Source: Saccharospirillum sp965652395
GTDB lineage: Bacteria > Pseudomonadota > Gammaproteobacteria > Pseudomonadales > Natronospirillaceae
Assembly (NCBI GenBank): GCA_965652395.1
Contig: CBFGUW010000002.1
Coordinates: 1 to 64,000, forward strand
DNA: 64,000 nucleotides
Direction of reading: 5' to 3'
Within the stretch, counting starts at the first letter, position 1. Each line of letters begins with the position of its first letter. The position numbers and the translations under genes are program-made. The notes beneath the pieces were generated by a model, which saw nothing but the letters and a program-made list of their open reading frames with translations, did no database searches and was not told the origin of the DNA. Of the stretch, positions 25,234-33,772 are shown piece by piece.

Positions 25234-27171
25234 CTAATAATTTATAGAATAGCCGGCCACGAAATGCCGTCCTGGTAATGGTTTTCGGCTCATATCCATC
25301 GAGCGATTGTCCAGTAGGTTCACCACTTTCACTTCAAACTGGTGGGTATAGCGAGACCACTGCCATTCCTTTTTCAGGCCGATATCCAGCTCAGATCGCT
25401 CAGGCGCTTCTGTTGAATTGGCCCGGTCGTAAAACAAACCGGTTTCATATCTAAATGCCGTAAATCCGTGCCAGGCACCCCATCGAAAATTGGCCTGGGT
25501 CTGGTGGCTCAATCGGTAGTAGCCCGGCGCTTGTCGCCCATCATAAGAGGGAACAGGAGAAGTAATCAGACTTGGCTGATAAGCCCCCTTGTGCGCCAAA
25601 CGCAAACGGCCTTTGCGCCACTCCACAGCCCACTCGACTCCTTGAAACTCGACCTGGCCAATATTTACATACCGTCCAACACCTTGAGAGTCATAAACGG
25701 GAGCGATATTGTTAGTTGCTATTCTGTCAAAAAGAGTAACGGATACAGCCATAGGGTCATCGTGGTATTCAACCGAAGCCTCGGCAAGGAGACTTTCTTC
25801 GGGTACAAGATCCTCATTACCCAGGAAATACCCTTGGTCTCCGAAACGTTCAAACAACGTGGGTTGTCGAAAGGTTTGCGAGAGGTTAGCTTTCAGCACC
25901 CAACTATCCGAATGTTCATAACGTAGCCCAACCAAACCGCCAATCAGGGATGACTCTCCAATGGTGGTCAAGGTTCTAGCCGTTGTTGTCAGACTCAGGC
26001 GCCCAACCACTCCAATCCATTCATTGCTGAGCGACCCCACATGAGACCACTCCGAATAGTTGTATTTGGAAGATTGGACGTTGTCTTCGAAGGCGACGTC
26101 ATCCCTCACCACCTCGTTCACCGCCGTGGTAATGTTATCTCCCCAATAAAACGCACCCAGATGTTGAAGGCGGTGACTGGCGTAGCGATCAGTACTGTCA
26201 TTCTGATTCAAGCCAATTACCGACTCAGGATCATGCAATCGACCGGAATGATAGTCGCTACGGTAACGTAGGGACTGATCAAACCCCCCTTCTTTCATGC
26301 CTGTGGCGGACCATGCCAAAGAGGCCCCCACCTGATATTGACGGTAATAGGTTTCCTGAACGGGGTTGTTATTCCAAACGGGCAGTTGTTTATCAGACCA
26401 CAACCCACTTACCGAAGCCTGCCATTGATGAATACCCATTTGCCGTCGAATATCCAGAGCGCCGGAATAACGTTGATATCCAGCATTGTTTCTGCTCTGA
26501 TCAATATCATCTTCCGGCACGTTCGGAGTACCGGAATCGTATAAATAGGGAAAGTCATTCTCGGCAGCCAGTGCCGATCCCCGTGCGTTGAAGTGAGTTC
26601 GCCCGACACTCCAACTGCGCATTCCCTCCAGTCCTTTCAAACCAAAACTTCCGGCCTTTACACCCAATTGGGCTTGAGATCCGGCTTCCTTTTCCCGTGT
26701 AACTATATTCACCACCCCACCCATGGCATCCTGCCCGAATTGCGGTGGTGCTGCGGTGCGATAGATCTCAATGGATTCTATCCGGTTCAACGGAATCTGG
26801 CTCAAGTCCACCACACCGCCGTTCCCGGCAAGTGGCACGCCATCAATAAAAATTAGTGACTGTTGACCGGTAGCACCACGAATGGATACAGCGGAGAAAC
26901 TGCCCAGTTCACCCGTCGACTGAATTTGAACACCAGGGGAATTTTCCAGAACATCGGCGACACTGTGATGGTCTGGCTGGAAGTCACTACGCTCAATAAC
27001 GGTGACTTGACCACTTGAGAGTTCCGGGTAAGTTTGAAACGCAGGGGGTAGGTAATCTTCAACGATGACAGGCGCCAAAGTGGCATCGGTCGCGCTCTCT
27101 TTGCACATGCCGCTACCTGCCAACAAAACGGCGAGCAAACCAAACCAGACAGGACATGAGTTGAAAAGCAT
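25234..27171 (-). CDS. btuB: TonB-dependent outer-membrane receptor, BtuB-like (predicted cobalamin uptake)
   Basis: Outer-membrane gated beta-barrel. From the ATG at 27171 it has 645 residues with a signal peptide (LLAVLLAGSGMC). An ATG at 27198 would add nine residues but begins only 3 nt after the aptamer. The plug domain shows SVADVLENSPGVQIQSTG, FIDGVPLAGNG and QDAMGGVVNIVTR. The barrel ends with an aromatic residue (GYSINY). A TonB-box-like APVIVED follows the signal peptide. The overall size matches BtuB. Substrate assignment rests mainly on the riboswitch. It is first in a two-gene operon with the lipoprotein. Confidence 0.88.
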   Translation of the reverse strand: MLFNSCPVWFGLLAVLLAGSGMCKESATDATLAPVIVEDYLPPAFQTYPELSSGQVTVIERSDFQPDHHSVADVLENSPGVQIQSTGELGSFSAVSIRGATGQQSLIFIDGVPLAGNGGVVDLSQIPLNRIESIEIYRTAAPPQFGQDAMGGVVNIVTREKEAGSQAQLGVKAGSFGLKGLEGMRSWSVGRTHFNARGSALAAENDFPYLYDSGTPNVPEDDIDQSRNNAGYQRYSGALDIRRQMGIHQWQASVSGLWSDKQLPVWNNNPVQETYYRQYQVGASLAWSATGMKEGGFDQSLRYRSDYHSGRLHDPESVIGLNQNDSTDRYASHRLQHLGAFYWGDNITTAVNEVVRDDVAFEDNVQSSKYNYSEWSHVGSLSNEWIGVVGRLSLTTTARTLTTIGESSLIGGLVGLRYEHSDSWVLKANLSQTFRQPTLFERFGDQGYFLGNEDLVPEESLLAEASVEYHDDPMAVSVTLFDRIATNNIAPVYDSQGVGRYVNIGQVEFQGVEWAVEWRKGRLRLAHKGAYQPSLITSPVPSYDGRQAPGYYRLSHQTQANFRWGAWHGFTAFRYETGLFYDRANSTEAPERSELDIGLKKEWQWSRYTHQFEVKVVNLLDNRSMDMSRKPLPGRHFVAGYSINY

Positions 27172-27201
27172 TCGAACAGCACCCACCGTGCACAGCATTG
27201 A

Positions 27202-27395
27202 ATCTCAGGCCGGTATCCGGGCTGACAGAGTTCGCAAGTCATACTTACGGAAAGGAGAGCCCCCTTCCCAGGCATTAAGGCCCAGTGGGTATGCTGGCTC
27301 TGCTTTTCGGCATAAAAGCCGCCTCTGATCACCGTTGCGGGGGCAGCATTGGACTGATCGACACGGGTCGATGCACCAAATTTCCCGTTTAAACC
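27202..27395 (-). promoter_or_regulatory. Cobalamin riboswitch
   Basis: Read on the minus strand, the leader contains the conserved pieces of the AdoCbl aptamer in order: GGAAATTTGGTGC, then the core AATGCTGCCCCCGCAACGGT, then GCCAGCATACCC, GGGAAGG, and the 3-prime B12-box region GTCAGCCCGGATACCGGCC. It ends about 30 nt before the chosen receptor start. No strong terminator lies between aptamer and gene, which suggests control of translation initiation. Confidence 0.93.
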
Positions 27396-27472
27396 TTGAC
27401 GGTCACCTGAACAGGCCGTACAACCTAATGAGTTTCCCTTAACGAGTCAAGCCAGCGATCATTTCTCTATCC

Positions 27473-28333
27473 ATGCCGATACCCCGCCCCCTTTTCATCA
27501 CCCTACTGTTTTCACTACTGATCCACGGTTTGCTTATGGTGTGGATGGGGCCGAGGTTATTACAGTGGAAGCACAAATCAGAACAGACTGACACCGTTCG
27601 GTTCAGCTTGGTTGGAACCGCCGCTCCCGTACCGAGCCAAGGCACTCAACTTCCCGAAGGGCCGAAAATACCCATGCCAGCCCCCCAACCGGGGCCAGAG
27701 GACGGAATGGAGTCTCCAGAGCCCCTCCCGGAGCAAGGAAACACTGGAAAGGAAGCAAATGAAACGCCTTTTTTAAAACAGCCCACCATGGCACACAACG
27801 AAAAACACTCGGAAATTCCACCTAAGCGAGAGGAGTTGACTCTGCCGTCTCAAAAAGACACCCCATCTTCAGCCCCCACATCGGAAACCACGTCACCCCA
27901 AAGGAATCCAGATATATCATCGGACTCAGAAGAGCGGTCTCCAAGTCAACCCGACTCTTCGAATAAGGAGCCACCTGAAGTCGCACAAAGCAAGCAGGAA
28001 CCACACATTCAATCAATGACAGAGACAATTCCTCAGCCTTTATCCGGCACACCAAAACCCCCTCGGGAACCGACCTTGGTTGAGCCCCTTAACTCACCGC
28101 ACCTTGATTATCCAAGCCTGGCTAAGCGCAGGCGTCAGGAAGGTACCGTTATTATTCGTGGATGGCTCAATCGGGAAGGACGCTTAACCAGGGCTGAAGT
28201 TTTTCAAAGCTCGGGATACACAAGCCTTGATGAATCCGCTCTTGATCAGGTGACGGACTGGATCTATCGCGCGCCTGATAACAACGCTCCGGAAGAATGG
28301 GTAAGAATCCCTATTGTGTTTCGTCTTAAATAA
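27473..28333 (+). CDS. tonB: TonB protein
   Basis: Energy transducer that spans the periplasm and opens outer-membrane receptors using ExbBD. It has 286 residues. An N-terminal TM helix (about 8-26, TLLFSLLIHGLLMVW) is followed by a long Pro/Glu/Ser-rich spacer (about 50-205) and a C-terminal domain with YPSLAKRRRQEGTVIIRGWL and SSGYTSLDESALDQVTDW. exbB and exbD are not in the window. Being divergent from the riboswitch-controlled receptor, it may be dedicated to B12 uptake. The spacer is weakly conserved, as is normal. Confidence 0.88.
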   Translation: MPIPRPLFITLLFSLLIHGLLMVWMGPRLLQWKHKSEQTDTVRFSLVGTAAPVPSQGTQLPEGPKIPMPAPQPGPEDGMESPEPLPEQGNTGKEANETPFLKQPTMAHNEKHSEIPPKREELTLPSQKDTPSSAPTSETTSPQRNPDISSDSEERSPSQPDSSNKEPPEVAQSKQEPHIQSMTETIPQPLSGTPKPPREPTLVEPLNSPHLDYPSLAKRRRQEGTVIIRGWLNREGRLTRAEVFQSSGYTSLDESALDQVTDWIYRAPDNNAPEEWVRIPIVFRLK

Positions 28334-28393
28334 TCGATCTCAAGCTTTGAGAAACAAGGGTGTATAGGAAGGGGTATAACTAGTTTTCATCCT

Positions 28394-28497
28394 GAAACGC
28401 CATCCATGGCGTTTCGCAGAGTCGCTCAGAAAAAACGGTTTTTCCTGGCTCGCGTTAGCGCCTGTCCAAAAACGTTGTTTCTGGATGGGCACTAACT
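28394..28497. terminator. Structured convergent intergenic region
   Basis: Three structures separate tonB from holA (tail to tail). One is GAAACGCC/GGCGTTTC looped on ATCCAT (28394-28415). The second is an A-run/T-run pair around AAAAAACGGTTTTT. The third is a longer imperfect hairpin, GTTAGCGCCTGTCCA pairing with TGGATGGGCACTAAC. It probably acts as a bidirectional terminator. The ATCCAT loop matches the loops of the long palindromes. Confidence 0.5.
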
Positions 28498-28506
28498 AAC
28501 GATCGC

Positions 28507-29529
28507 CTAAAACTCCGCCGGCACCAACCCTGCCTGAGCCACCTCACTCACCAACACGCTCAACTTATGCCATGGGTCCCCTTCACGACGCCCCTTAACG
28601 GTGGCATCAATTTCCCCACAGCGAATCAGACAGCGTTGCCAGTGCTTTAAATGGCTACGACGCAGGGCCGCCTGATAAGGCGCCTGGCGTTTATCGAAAA
28701 TACGCAACCGTTTGTATACACCGGCGAGATGCTGCCCCTGGGCATCGGCCTCGGCCAATTGCACCAGATTCCGCAATTCCCTGGCCAACACCCAGAGCAC
28801 GATTGGAGCTTCGATACCTTCGGCCGCCAGACCTGAAAGCACGCGTTGACTGCGGGCCAAGTCGCCTTTCAAAAAGGCTTCGGCCAGGTCGAAAATATCG
28901 AAACGGGCGCTGTCCGCAACGGACTGTACCACGGTATCCAGCTGGATGATCGGGCCGTCGTTCAGCAGGAGTAATTTGTCGATCTCCTGTCTTGCGGCCA
29001 GCAAGTTGCCATCCACCCGATCAGCTAGAAGTGCGAGGGCGTCGTCTTCAATCTGCAGGTTATTTTGCTGCAGACGTTGGCGCAGCCAGGCAGGTAATTG
29101 GTTGCGCTCGATCGGCCACACCGGTACCCACCAGCCTGCATCGGTCACCTTGGTGAACCATTTGGCTTTCGATTGGGCGGCTTCGATCCGGTCTGAAACG
29201 ATCAGCAATAGATTGTCGGGGTTGGCGGATTCGGCGTAGGCGACGAGTGTCTTGCGTCCTTCGTCATTGAGTTTGCCGGGCAGGCGCAACTCCAGAACCT
29301 CCTGGTCACCGAACAGCGACATGGATTGGTTGGCTTCAGTCAGTTGGTTCCAATCGAACTGGGCATCGGCATGGAACACCTGACGCTCGGTGATGCCCGC
29401 CTGACGGGCGGCGGCTCGAACCTGATCGGCGGCTTCCAGAATCAATAGAGGCTCGTCTCCACTGATCCATAAAATGGGCGGAATGTTTTTGCTCAGTTGC
29501 TGGCCAAGCTGCTGCAGCGACAGCTTCAT
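28507..29529 (-). CDS. holA: DNA polymerase III delta subunit
   Basis: HolA opens the beta clamp within the clamp-loader complex. It has 340 residues. Family features are ILWISGDEPLLILEAADQVRAAA at the N-terminus, LIVSDRIEAAQSKAKWFT, the helical lid domain, and the C-terminal AAA-like collar ending LSVLVSEVAQAGL. The start at 29529 overlaps the lptE stop by four bases. The order leuS-lptE-holA is the conserved gammaproteobacterial arrangement. Confidence 0.94.
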   Translation of the reverse strand: MKLSLQQLGQQLSKNIPPILWISGDEPLLILEAADQVRAAARQAGITERQVFHADAQFDWNQLTEANQSMSLFGDQEVLELRLPGKLNDEGRKTLVAYAESANPDNLLLIVSDRIEAAQSKAKWFTKVTDAGWWVPVWPIERNQLPAWLRQRLQQNNLQIEDDALALLADRVDGNLLAARQEIDKLLLLNDGPIIQLDTVVQSVADSARFDIFDLAEAFLKGDLARSQRVLSGLAAEGIEAPIVLWVLARELRNLVQLAEADAQGQHLAGVYKRLRIFDKRQAPYQAALRRSHLKHWQRCLIRCGEIDATVKGRREGDPWHKLSVLVSEVAQAGLVPAEF

Positions 29530-30035
29530 TCGTTCACCGTCTCTTCTTCATCAGGCTGGCGCAGCAGTTCTTCATCACTCAGGGCTTCGAGTTGGTCAAG
29601 CACACGCAACGCCACGCGGTTGCGCAGGTAATTGAAACGTTCCTCGCGGGCGTCCTCTTCATCGACTTCCGGACTGAGTGACAACCGGGTTTCCACCCGC
29701 GTGCTGCGATAGGAAATAATGGAGACACCGTATTCGTTTATCAGGCTCCAGGTTACTTCCATGCCCAGTACGGTGGCGTCACTCAGGTTCACTTCGGTGG
29801 TATCAATGTCGTGCACCCGCAGCAGGGTATCCGCCGGCTGGGTGCCTAATACCAAGCCATAGAGCGCAAAGGTATTGCGCATGGCATGGTAAAGTTCTTC
29901 GGCATCCAGATCCTCCTGCCAGACCATGGGGCTCAGTTCCGGCGAGAACTGGAACTGGCCTTTCAGTTGGTAACCGCAGCCAGTCAAGAGTGCGGCCACC
30001 ACTAGGATGGCCAATCGGTTTACCCTGTTTTTCAT
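29526..30035 (-). CDS. lptE: LPS-assembly lipoprotein LptE
   Basis: LptE plugs LptD in the outer membrane and helps insert lipopolysaccharide. It has 169 residues from the ATG at 30035, a start chosen because it gives a proper lipoprotein signal, with lipobox LLTGC and Cys20. An upstream in-frame start at 30071 lies inside leuS. After the Cys comes GYQLKGQFQFSPELSPMVWQ, typical of the family, and an acidic C-terminus. It sits between leuS and holA, as in E. coli. Confidence 0.92.
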   Translation of the reverse strand: MKNRVNRLAILVVAALLTGCGYQLKGQFQFSPELSPMVWQEDLDAEELYHAMRNTFALYGLVLGTQPADTLLRVHDIDTTEVNLSDATVLGMEVTWSLINEYGVSIISYRSTRVETRLSLSPEVDEEDAREERFNYLRNRVALRVLDQLEALSDEELLRQPDEEETVNE

Positions 30036-30057
30036 AGCAACCTGATTAGTTCGCGAG

Positions 30058-32640
30058 TTAGTTAGCGACAATGTTTACCAGCTTGTTGGGAACAACGATC
30101 ACCTTTCGAACGGTGGCTTCGCCAATAAAACGCTGGACGTTTTCGTCAGCCCGCGCAGCCGCTTCCACACTGGCTTTGTCGGCATCGGCGGAAACCTGCA
30201 CCCGGCCACGCACCTTACCGTTCACCTGAACGACGTATTCGAGCGTGTCTTTTACCAGCGCTGATTCATCCGCTTGTGGCCAGGCCACATCCAACATCAG
30301 ACCTTCATGACCAAGCGCATTCCAGAGAACCTGAGTCACATGTGGCGTAATGGGCGCCAGCACCAGCACAGCCGTTTCAAGCGCCTCTTTAACGACGGCA
30401 CGGTCCTGGTCGGCACGGCCTTCAAAACGGTTGACGGCATTCAACAGCTCCATCACCTTGGCGATGGCGGTGTTGAAGGTTTTGCGGTCTCCGAAGTCGG
30501 CGGTGACACCAACGATGGTCTCATGGGTTTTACGACGCAGGGCTTTCTGGTCATCGTTCAATGCGTCGGTTTGCAGCGCGGCCACAGCACCGCCCTCCAC
30601 CAAGGCATGAACAGCACGCCACAAACGCTGCAGGAATTTTTGCGCACCCTGCACACCGGACTCAGTCCATTCCAGCGTCTGATCCGGCGGCGCGGCGAAC
30701 ATGGAGAACAGGCGAAGGGTGTCGGCGCCGTACTCTTCAATGGCCTGTTGCGGATCCTTGCCGTTGTTCTTCGACTTGGACATCTTGGCCATACCGGCAT
30801 AAATCACGGGTTCACCGGTGGAGATTTGTTTGCCACCGAGGATTTTGCCCTTGTCGTCTTTTTCGACTTCGACATCGGTGGGAGAAACCCACACACGACC
30901 GTGCTCGCCCTGTTCCTTGTACCAGGTTTCCGCCAGCACCATGCCCTGGCACAACAGATTGGTAAAAGGTTCGTTGGACTGCACCAGCCCTTCCTCACGC
31001 ATGGCCTTGTGGAAGAAGCGGGCATACATCAGGTGCATGGTGGCGTGTTCGATACCGCCGATGTATTGGTCGACCGGCAACCAATAGTTGGCTTCAGTCG
31101 GCTCCAACATACCTTCGTTGTAATGAGGCGTGCAGTAGCGGGCGTAGTACCAGCTGGATTCCATGAAGGTATCGAAGGTGTCGGTATCGCGCTTGGCGGC
31201 TTTACCTTCATAGGTGATATCTTCGAAATCCGGATTGTTCTTGATTGGGGAACTGCTGCCATCGAAGGTGACATCGGTCGGCAACACTACCGGGAATTCC
31301 TTGGCGGGTTTGGTTTCACCGTCGACGTAAACCATGGGCACCGGTGTGCCCCAATAGCGTTGGCGACTGACACCCCAATCGCGCAGGCGATAGTTAATGG
31401 CCACTTCGCCCTTGCCTTGGCTGAACAGGCGCTGTGCAATAGTGTCGAACGCTTCGGCCGAGCTGAGGCCATCGTACTCACCGGAGTTAACCAGGATGCC
31501 TTTTTCGGTGAAGGCGGCCTGTGAGAGATCGACTTCGGCATCGCTGCCTTCAACCGGTTTGATCACCTGTTTGATGGGCAGGTTGTATTTGGTGGCGAAT
31601 TCCCAGTCGCGCTGGTCGTGCCCCGGTACAGCCATGACGGCGCCATGGCCGTAATCCATCAACACAAAGTTCGCCACCCATACGGGGACTTCCTCGCCGG
31701 TGAGGGGGTGAATAGCGGTACGACCGGTCGGGTGGCCTTTCTTTTCCATGACCGCCATGTCGGCTTCGCTGGTGGTCATGTGATTGCATTCTTCAATGAA
31801 GGCGGCGAGCGCGGTATCGCCTTTAGCCGCCTCGGCGGCCAGGGGGTGTTGTGGCGCTACGGCGAGGTAGGTGACCCCCAAAAGCGTATCCGGCCGGGTG
31901 GTGTAGACATGCAACTCTTGGTCGCTGTCTTTCACCTGGAAGCTGAGATTCACGCCCTGGCTGCGGCCGATCCAGTTGCGCTGCATGGCTTTTACTTCGT
32001 CCGGCCAACCGGGCAGGTTGTCCAGTTCTTCGAGCAATTCCTGGGCGTAGGCGGTGGTTTTGATGAACCATTGGTCCATTTCCTTGCGTTCCACCGGGGT
32101 GTCGCAGCGCCAGCAACAGCCGTCGTGAACCTGTTCGTTGGCGAGTACGGTCTGGTCGACCGGGCACCAGTTGACGGCGGAGGTTTTTTTGTAGGCGAGG
32201 CCTTTTTCGACCAGACGGGTGAAGAACCATTGCTCCCATTTGTAGTATTCGGGGCGGCAGGTGGTGACTTCGCGGTCCCAGTCGTAGGCGAAACCGAGCA
32301 TTTTGAGCTGGTTGCGCATGTAGTCGATGTTTTCGAAGGTCCATTTGGCGGGTGCGACGCCGTTCTGGATGGCGGCGTTTTCGGCGGGCATGCCGAAGGC
32401 GTCCCATCCCATGGGTTGGAGGACGTTTTTGCCGAGCATGCGCTGGTAGCGGCTGATGACGTCGCCGATGGTGTAGTTACGCACGTGGCCCATGTGCAGT
32501 CGGCCGCTTGGGTACGGTAGCATCGACAGGCAATAGAATTTTTCTTTGCTCATGTCGATTTTGGCTTTGAATACCTGCTGTTCGTTCCAGGTGTCCTGCA
32601 CCTGGCGCTCAATGGCGGCCGGGGAATACGTAGCGTCCAT
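30058..32640 (-). CDS. leuS: Leucyl-tRNA synthetase
   Basis: Class I synthetase of 860 residues. HIGH motif PSGRLHMGHVRNYTIGDV (about 42-59), the CP1 editing domain with TTRPDTLLGVTYLAVAPQHP, catalytic YWGTPVPMVY, IGGIEHATMHLMYARF, and the KMSKS loop AKMSKSKNNG. The zinc-finger-like cysteines CCWRCDTPVE are present. The C-terminal anticodon and tail domains are complete, ending VVPNKLVNIVAN. The start matches the family (MDATYSPAAIERQVQDTW). It is first in an operon with lptE and holA. Confidence 0.97.
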   Translation of the reverse strand: MDATYSPAAIERQVQDTWNEQQVFKAKIDMSKEKFYCLSMLPYPSGRLHMGHVRNYTIGDVISRYQRMLGKNVLQPMGWDAFGMPAENAAIQNGVAPAKWTFENIDYMRNQLKMLGFAYDWDREVTTCRPEYYKWEQWFFTRLVEKGLAYKKTSAVNWCPVDQTVLANEQVHDGCCWRCDTPVERKEMDQWFIKTTAYAQELLEELDNLPGWPDEVKAMQRNWIGRSQGVNLSFQVKDSDQELHVYTTRPDTLLGVTYLAVAPQHPLAAEAAKGDTALAAFIEECNHMTTSEADMAVMEKKGHPTGRTAIHPLTGEEVPVWVANFVLMDYGHGAVMAVPGHDQRDWEFATKYNLPIKQVIKPVEGSDAEVDLSQAAFTEKGILVNSGEYDGLSSAEAFDTIAQRLFSQGKGEVAINYRLRDWGVSRQRYWGTPVPMVYVDGETKPAKEFPVVLPTDVTFDGSSSPIKNNPDFEDITYEGKAAKRDTDTFDTFMESSWYYARYCTPHYNEGMLEPTEANYWLPVDQYIGGIEHATMHLMYARFFHKAMREEGLVQSNEPFTNLLCQGMVLAETWYKEQGEHGRVWVSPTDVEVEKDDKGKILGGKQISTGEPVIYAGMAKMSKSKNNGKDPQQAIEEYGADTLRLFSMFAAPPDQTLEWTESGVQGAQKFLQRLWRAVHALVEGGAVAALQTDALNDDQKALRRKTHETIVGVTADFGDRKTFNTAIAKVMELLNAVNRFEGRADQDRAVVKEALETAVLVLAPITPHVTQVLWNALGHEGLMLDVAWPQADESALVKDTLEYVVQVNGKVRGRVQVSADADKASVEAAARADENVQRFIGEATVRKVIVVPNKLVNIVAN

Positions 32641-32814
32641 CGGTTTCCTGTTCGGTTGTGAGGGTTATGATAGAGACTCGGAGCCGGGGCGGAGCCCCGG
32701 GGCACACAGGATACCCGACCCCGCGATCGATTTCGACTGGTCAACTCTCTGCGTGATTGCCTCGGTTGAAATCTGCGGCCCTTTGCCCCACTCCTGATAC
32801 AGTGCCAGGAACCC

Positions 32815-32942
32815 GTAGCAGGTGCCCGGGGTGCTGATTCAGGGCCGCTGTGAACCCGTCCATGGCGGTCCGACGTTTCGGCGCTTGACCTCGGCATCCA
32901 TGCCTCGGACATCCCTGAATCAGCACCCCGGGCACCTGCTAC
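32815..32942. repeat. Long palindromic intergenic element, copy D
   Basis: The arms beginning GTAGCAGGTGCCCGGGGTGC are complementary over 30 bp without mismatch. The core contains GTGAACCCGTCCATGG and GGCATCCATGCCTCGGACATCCC, intermediate between the A/C/G and E/F subfamilies, with an extra ~15 bp. It lies between the divergent leuS and yajL-like genes, so it sits in a promoter region rather than at a terminator. Confidence 0.88.
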
Positions 32943-33008
32943 TAGCCTTCTGGGGCTACCTAATTGCACGCACGCCACAGCCATAGATTAAGTAACGAGG
33001 AGCACTTC

Positions 33009-33575
33009 ATGAAACGCGTACTGGTCCCCCTCGCCGACGGTTGCGAAGATCTGGAAGCCGTCACCATTACCGATTTGCTGGTTCGCGCCGGAGCCGAGGT
33101 GGTGCGGGCCGGGCTCAAGCCCGGTGAAGTGGTCGCGGGGCGAGGCACCCGCTTTGTGGTGGATACCACCCTGGAGAGCGTGAAGAACGATACTTTCGAT
33201 ATGATTGCCCTGCCCGGGGGTATGCCGGGGGCCGATCATTTGGCGGAGAGCCCGGTGCTGCGGGATATGATCAAGAATCAGTTTGAGAACGGGCGTTGGG
33301 TGGCGGCTATCTGCGCGGCTCCCAGGGCTTTGGCGGCGGCGGGTATTTTGGAGGGGCGTACGGTGACCAGTTTTCCCGCTGCCCTGGATGGTGTCGCGCC
33401 TGACAGTACGACTCAGACCGGCAAACCGTTGGAGGTGGACGGCAACCTTATCACTGCCAAAGGGCCTGGGGTGGCTATGGATTTCGCGCTGACGCTGATT
33501 GAGAAGCTGTGGGATAAGGAGCATCGTAAACAGGTGGAAGGCCCACTACAGCGTCCCGGTATACTCGGCGCTTAG
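33009..33575 (+). CDS. yajL: DJ-1/PfpI family protein, YajL-like
   Basis: A 188-residue DJ-1 superfamily protein. The ATG at 33009, preceded by CGAGGAG, starts the homologous MKRVLVPLADGCEDLEAVTI. The nucleophile-elbow Cys102 lies in WVAAICAAPRALAAAG, the acidic partner is in GCEDLE, and ALPGGMPGADHL and LITAKGPGVAMDFAL are present. YajL-type proteins are implicated in oxidative-stress protection, and deglycase activity is debated. No PfpI-type peptidase role is implied. It has its own terminator. Confidence 0.88.
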   Translation: MKRVLVPLADGCEDLEAVTITDLLVRAGAEVVRAGLKPGEVVAGRGTRFVVDTTLESVKNDTFDMIALPGGMPGADHLAESPVLRDMIKNQFENGRWVAAICAAPRALAAAGILEGRTVTSFPAALDGVAPDSTTQTGKPLEVDGNLITAKGPGVAMDFALTLIEKLWDKEHRKQVEGPLQRPGILGA

Positions 33576-33592
33576 GGCAAGTCTCTTTGCAG

Positions 33593-33611
33593 AGGCCGGT
33601 GGGACCGGCCT
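33593..33611 (+). terminator. Hairpin after yajL
   Basis: AGGCCGGT/ACCGGCCT, a perfect 8-bp stem with a 3-nt loop, 18 nt after the stop. Only a short pyrimidine run follows. Confidence 0.6.
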
Positions 33612-33687
33612 TCCATACTGAAATATTTTTCAAAAACGATAGATACCTATCAAAATGTATGTCGACTAAATCTCAAAACCAGGAAAA

Positions 33688-33749
33688 ATTCTGAACAATT
33701 CCCTGCGCTCTTGCTCTGCCCCTAAAAATCCGCCAGAGTTGCGCTCTTG
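33688..33749. repeat. Relic of the MITE-like element end, with a direct repeat
   Basis: TCTGAACAATTCCC at 33690-33703 is identical to part of the terminal inverted repeat of the element at 57800-58093. It is followed by TGCGCTCTTG twice (33704-33713 and 33740-33749). No second inverted end is visible. It occupies the immediate leader of the D-cysteine desulfhydrase gene. Confidence 0.5.
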
Positions 33750-33772
33750 TTCCTTGAATTTCTCGGTCAACG

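Noticed and set aside
30274..32520. Long plus-strand frames of 416 and 300 codons
   Set aside because: They are antisense to leuS and show no protein-family features.
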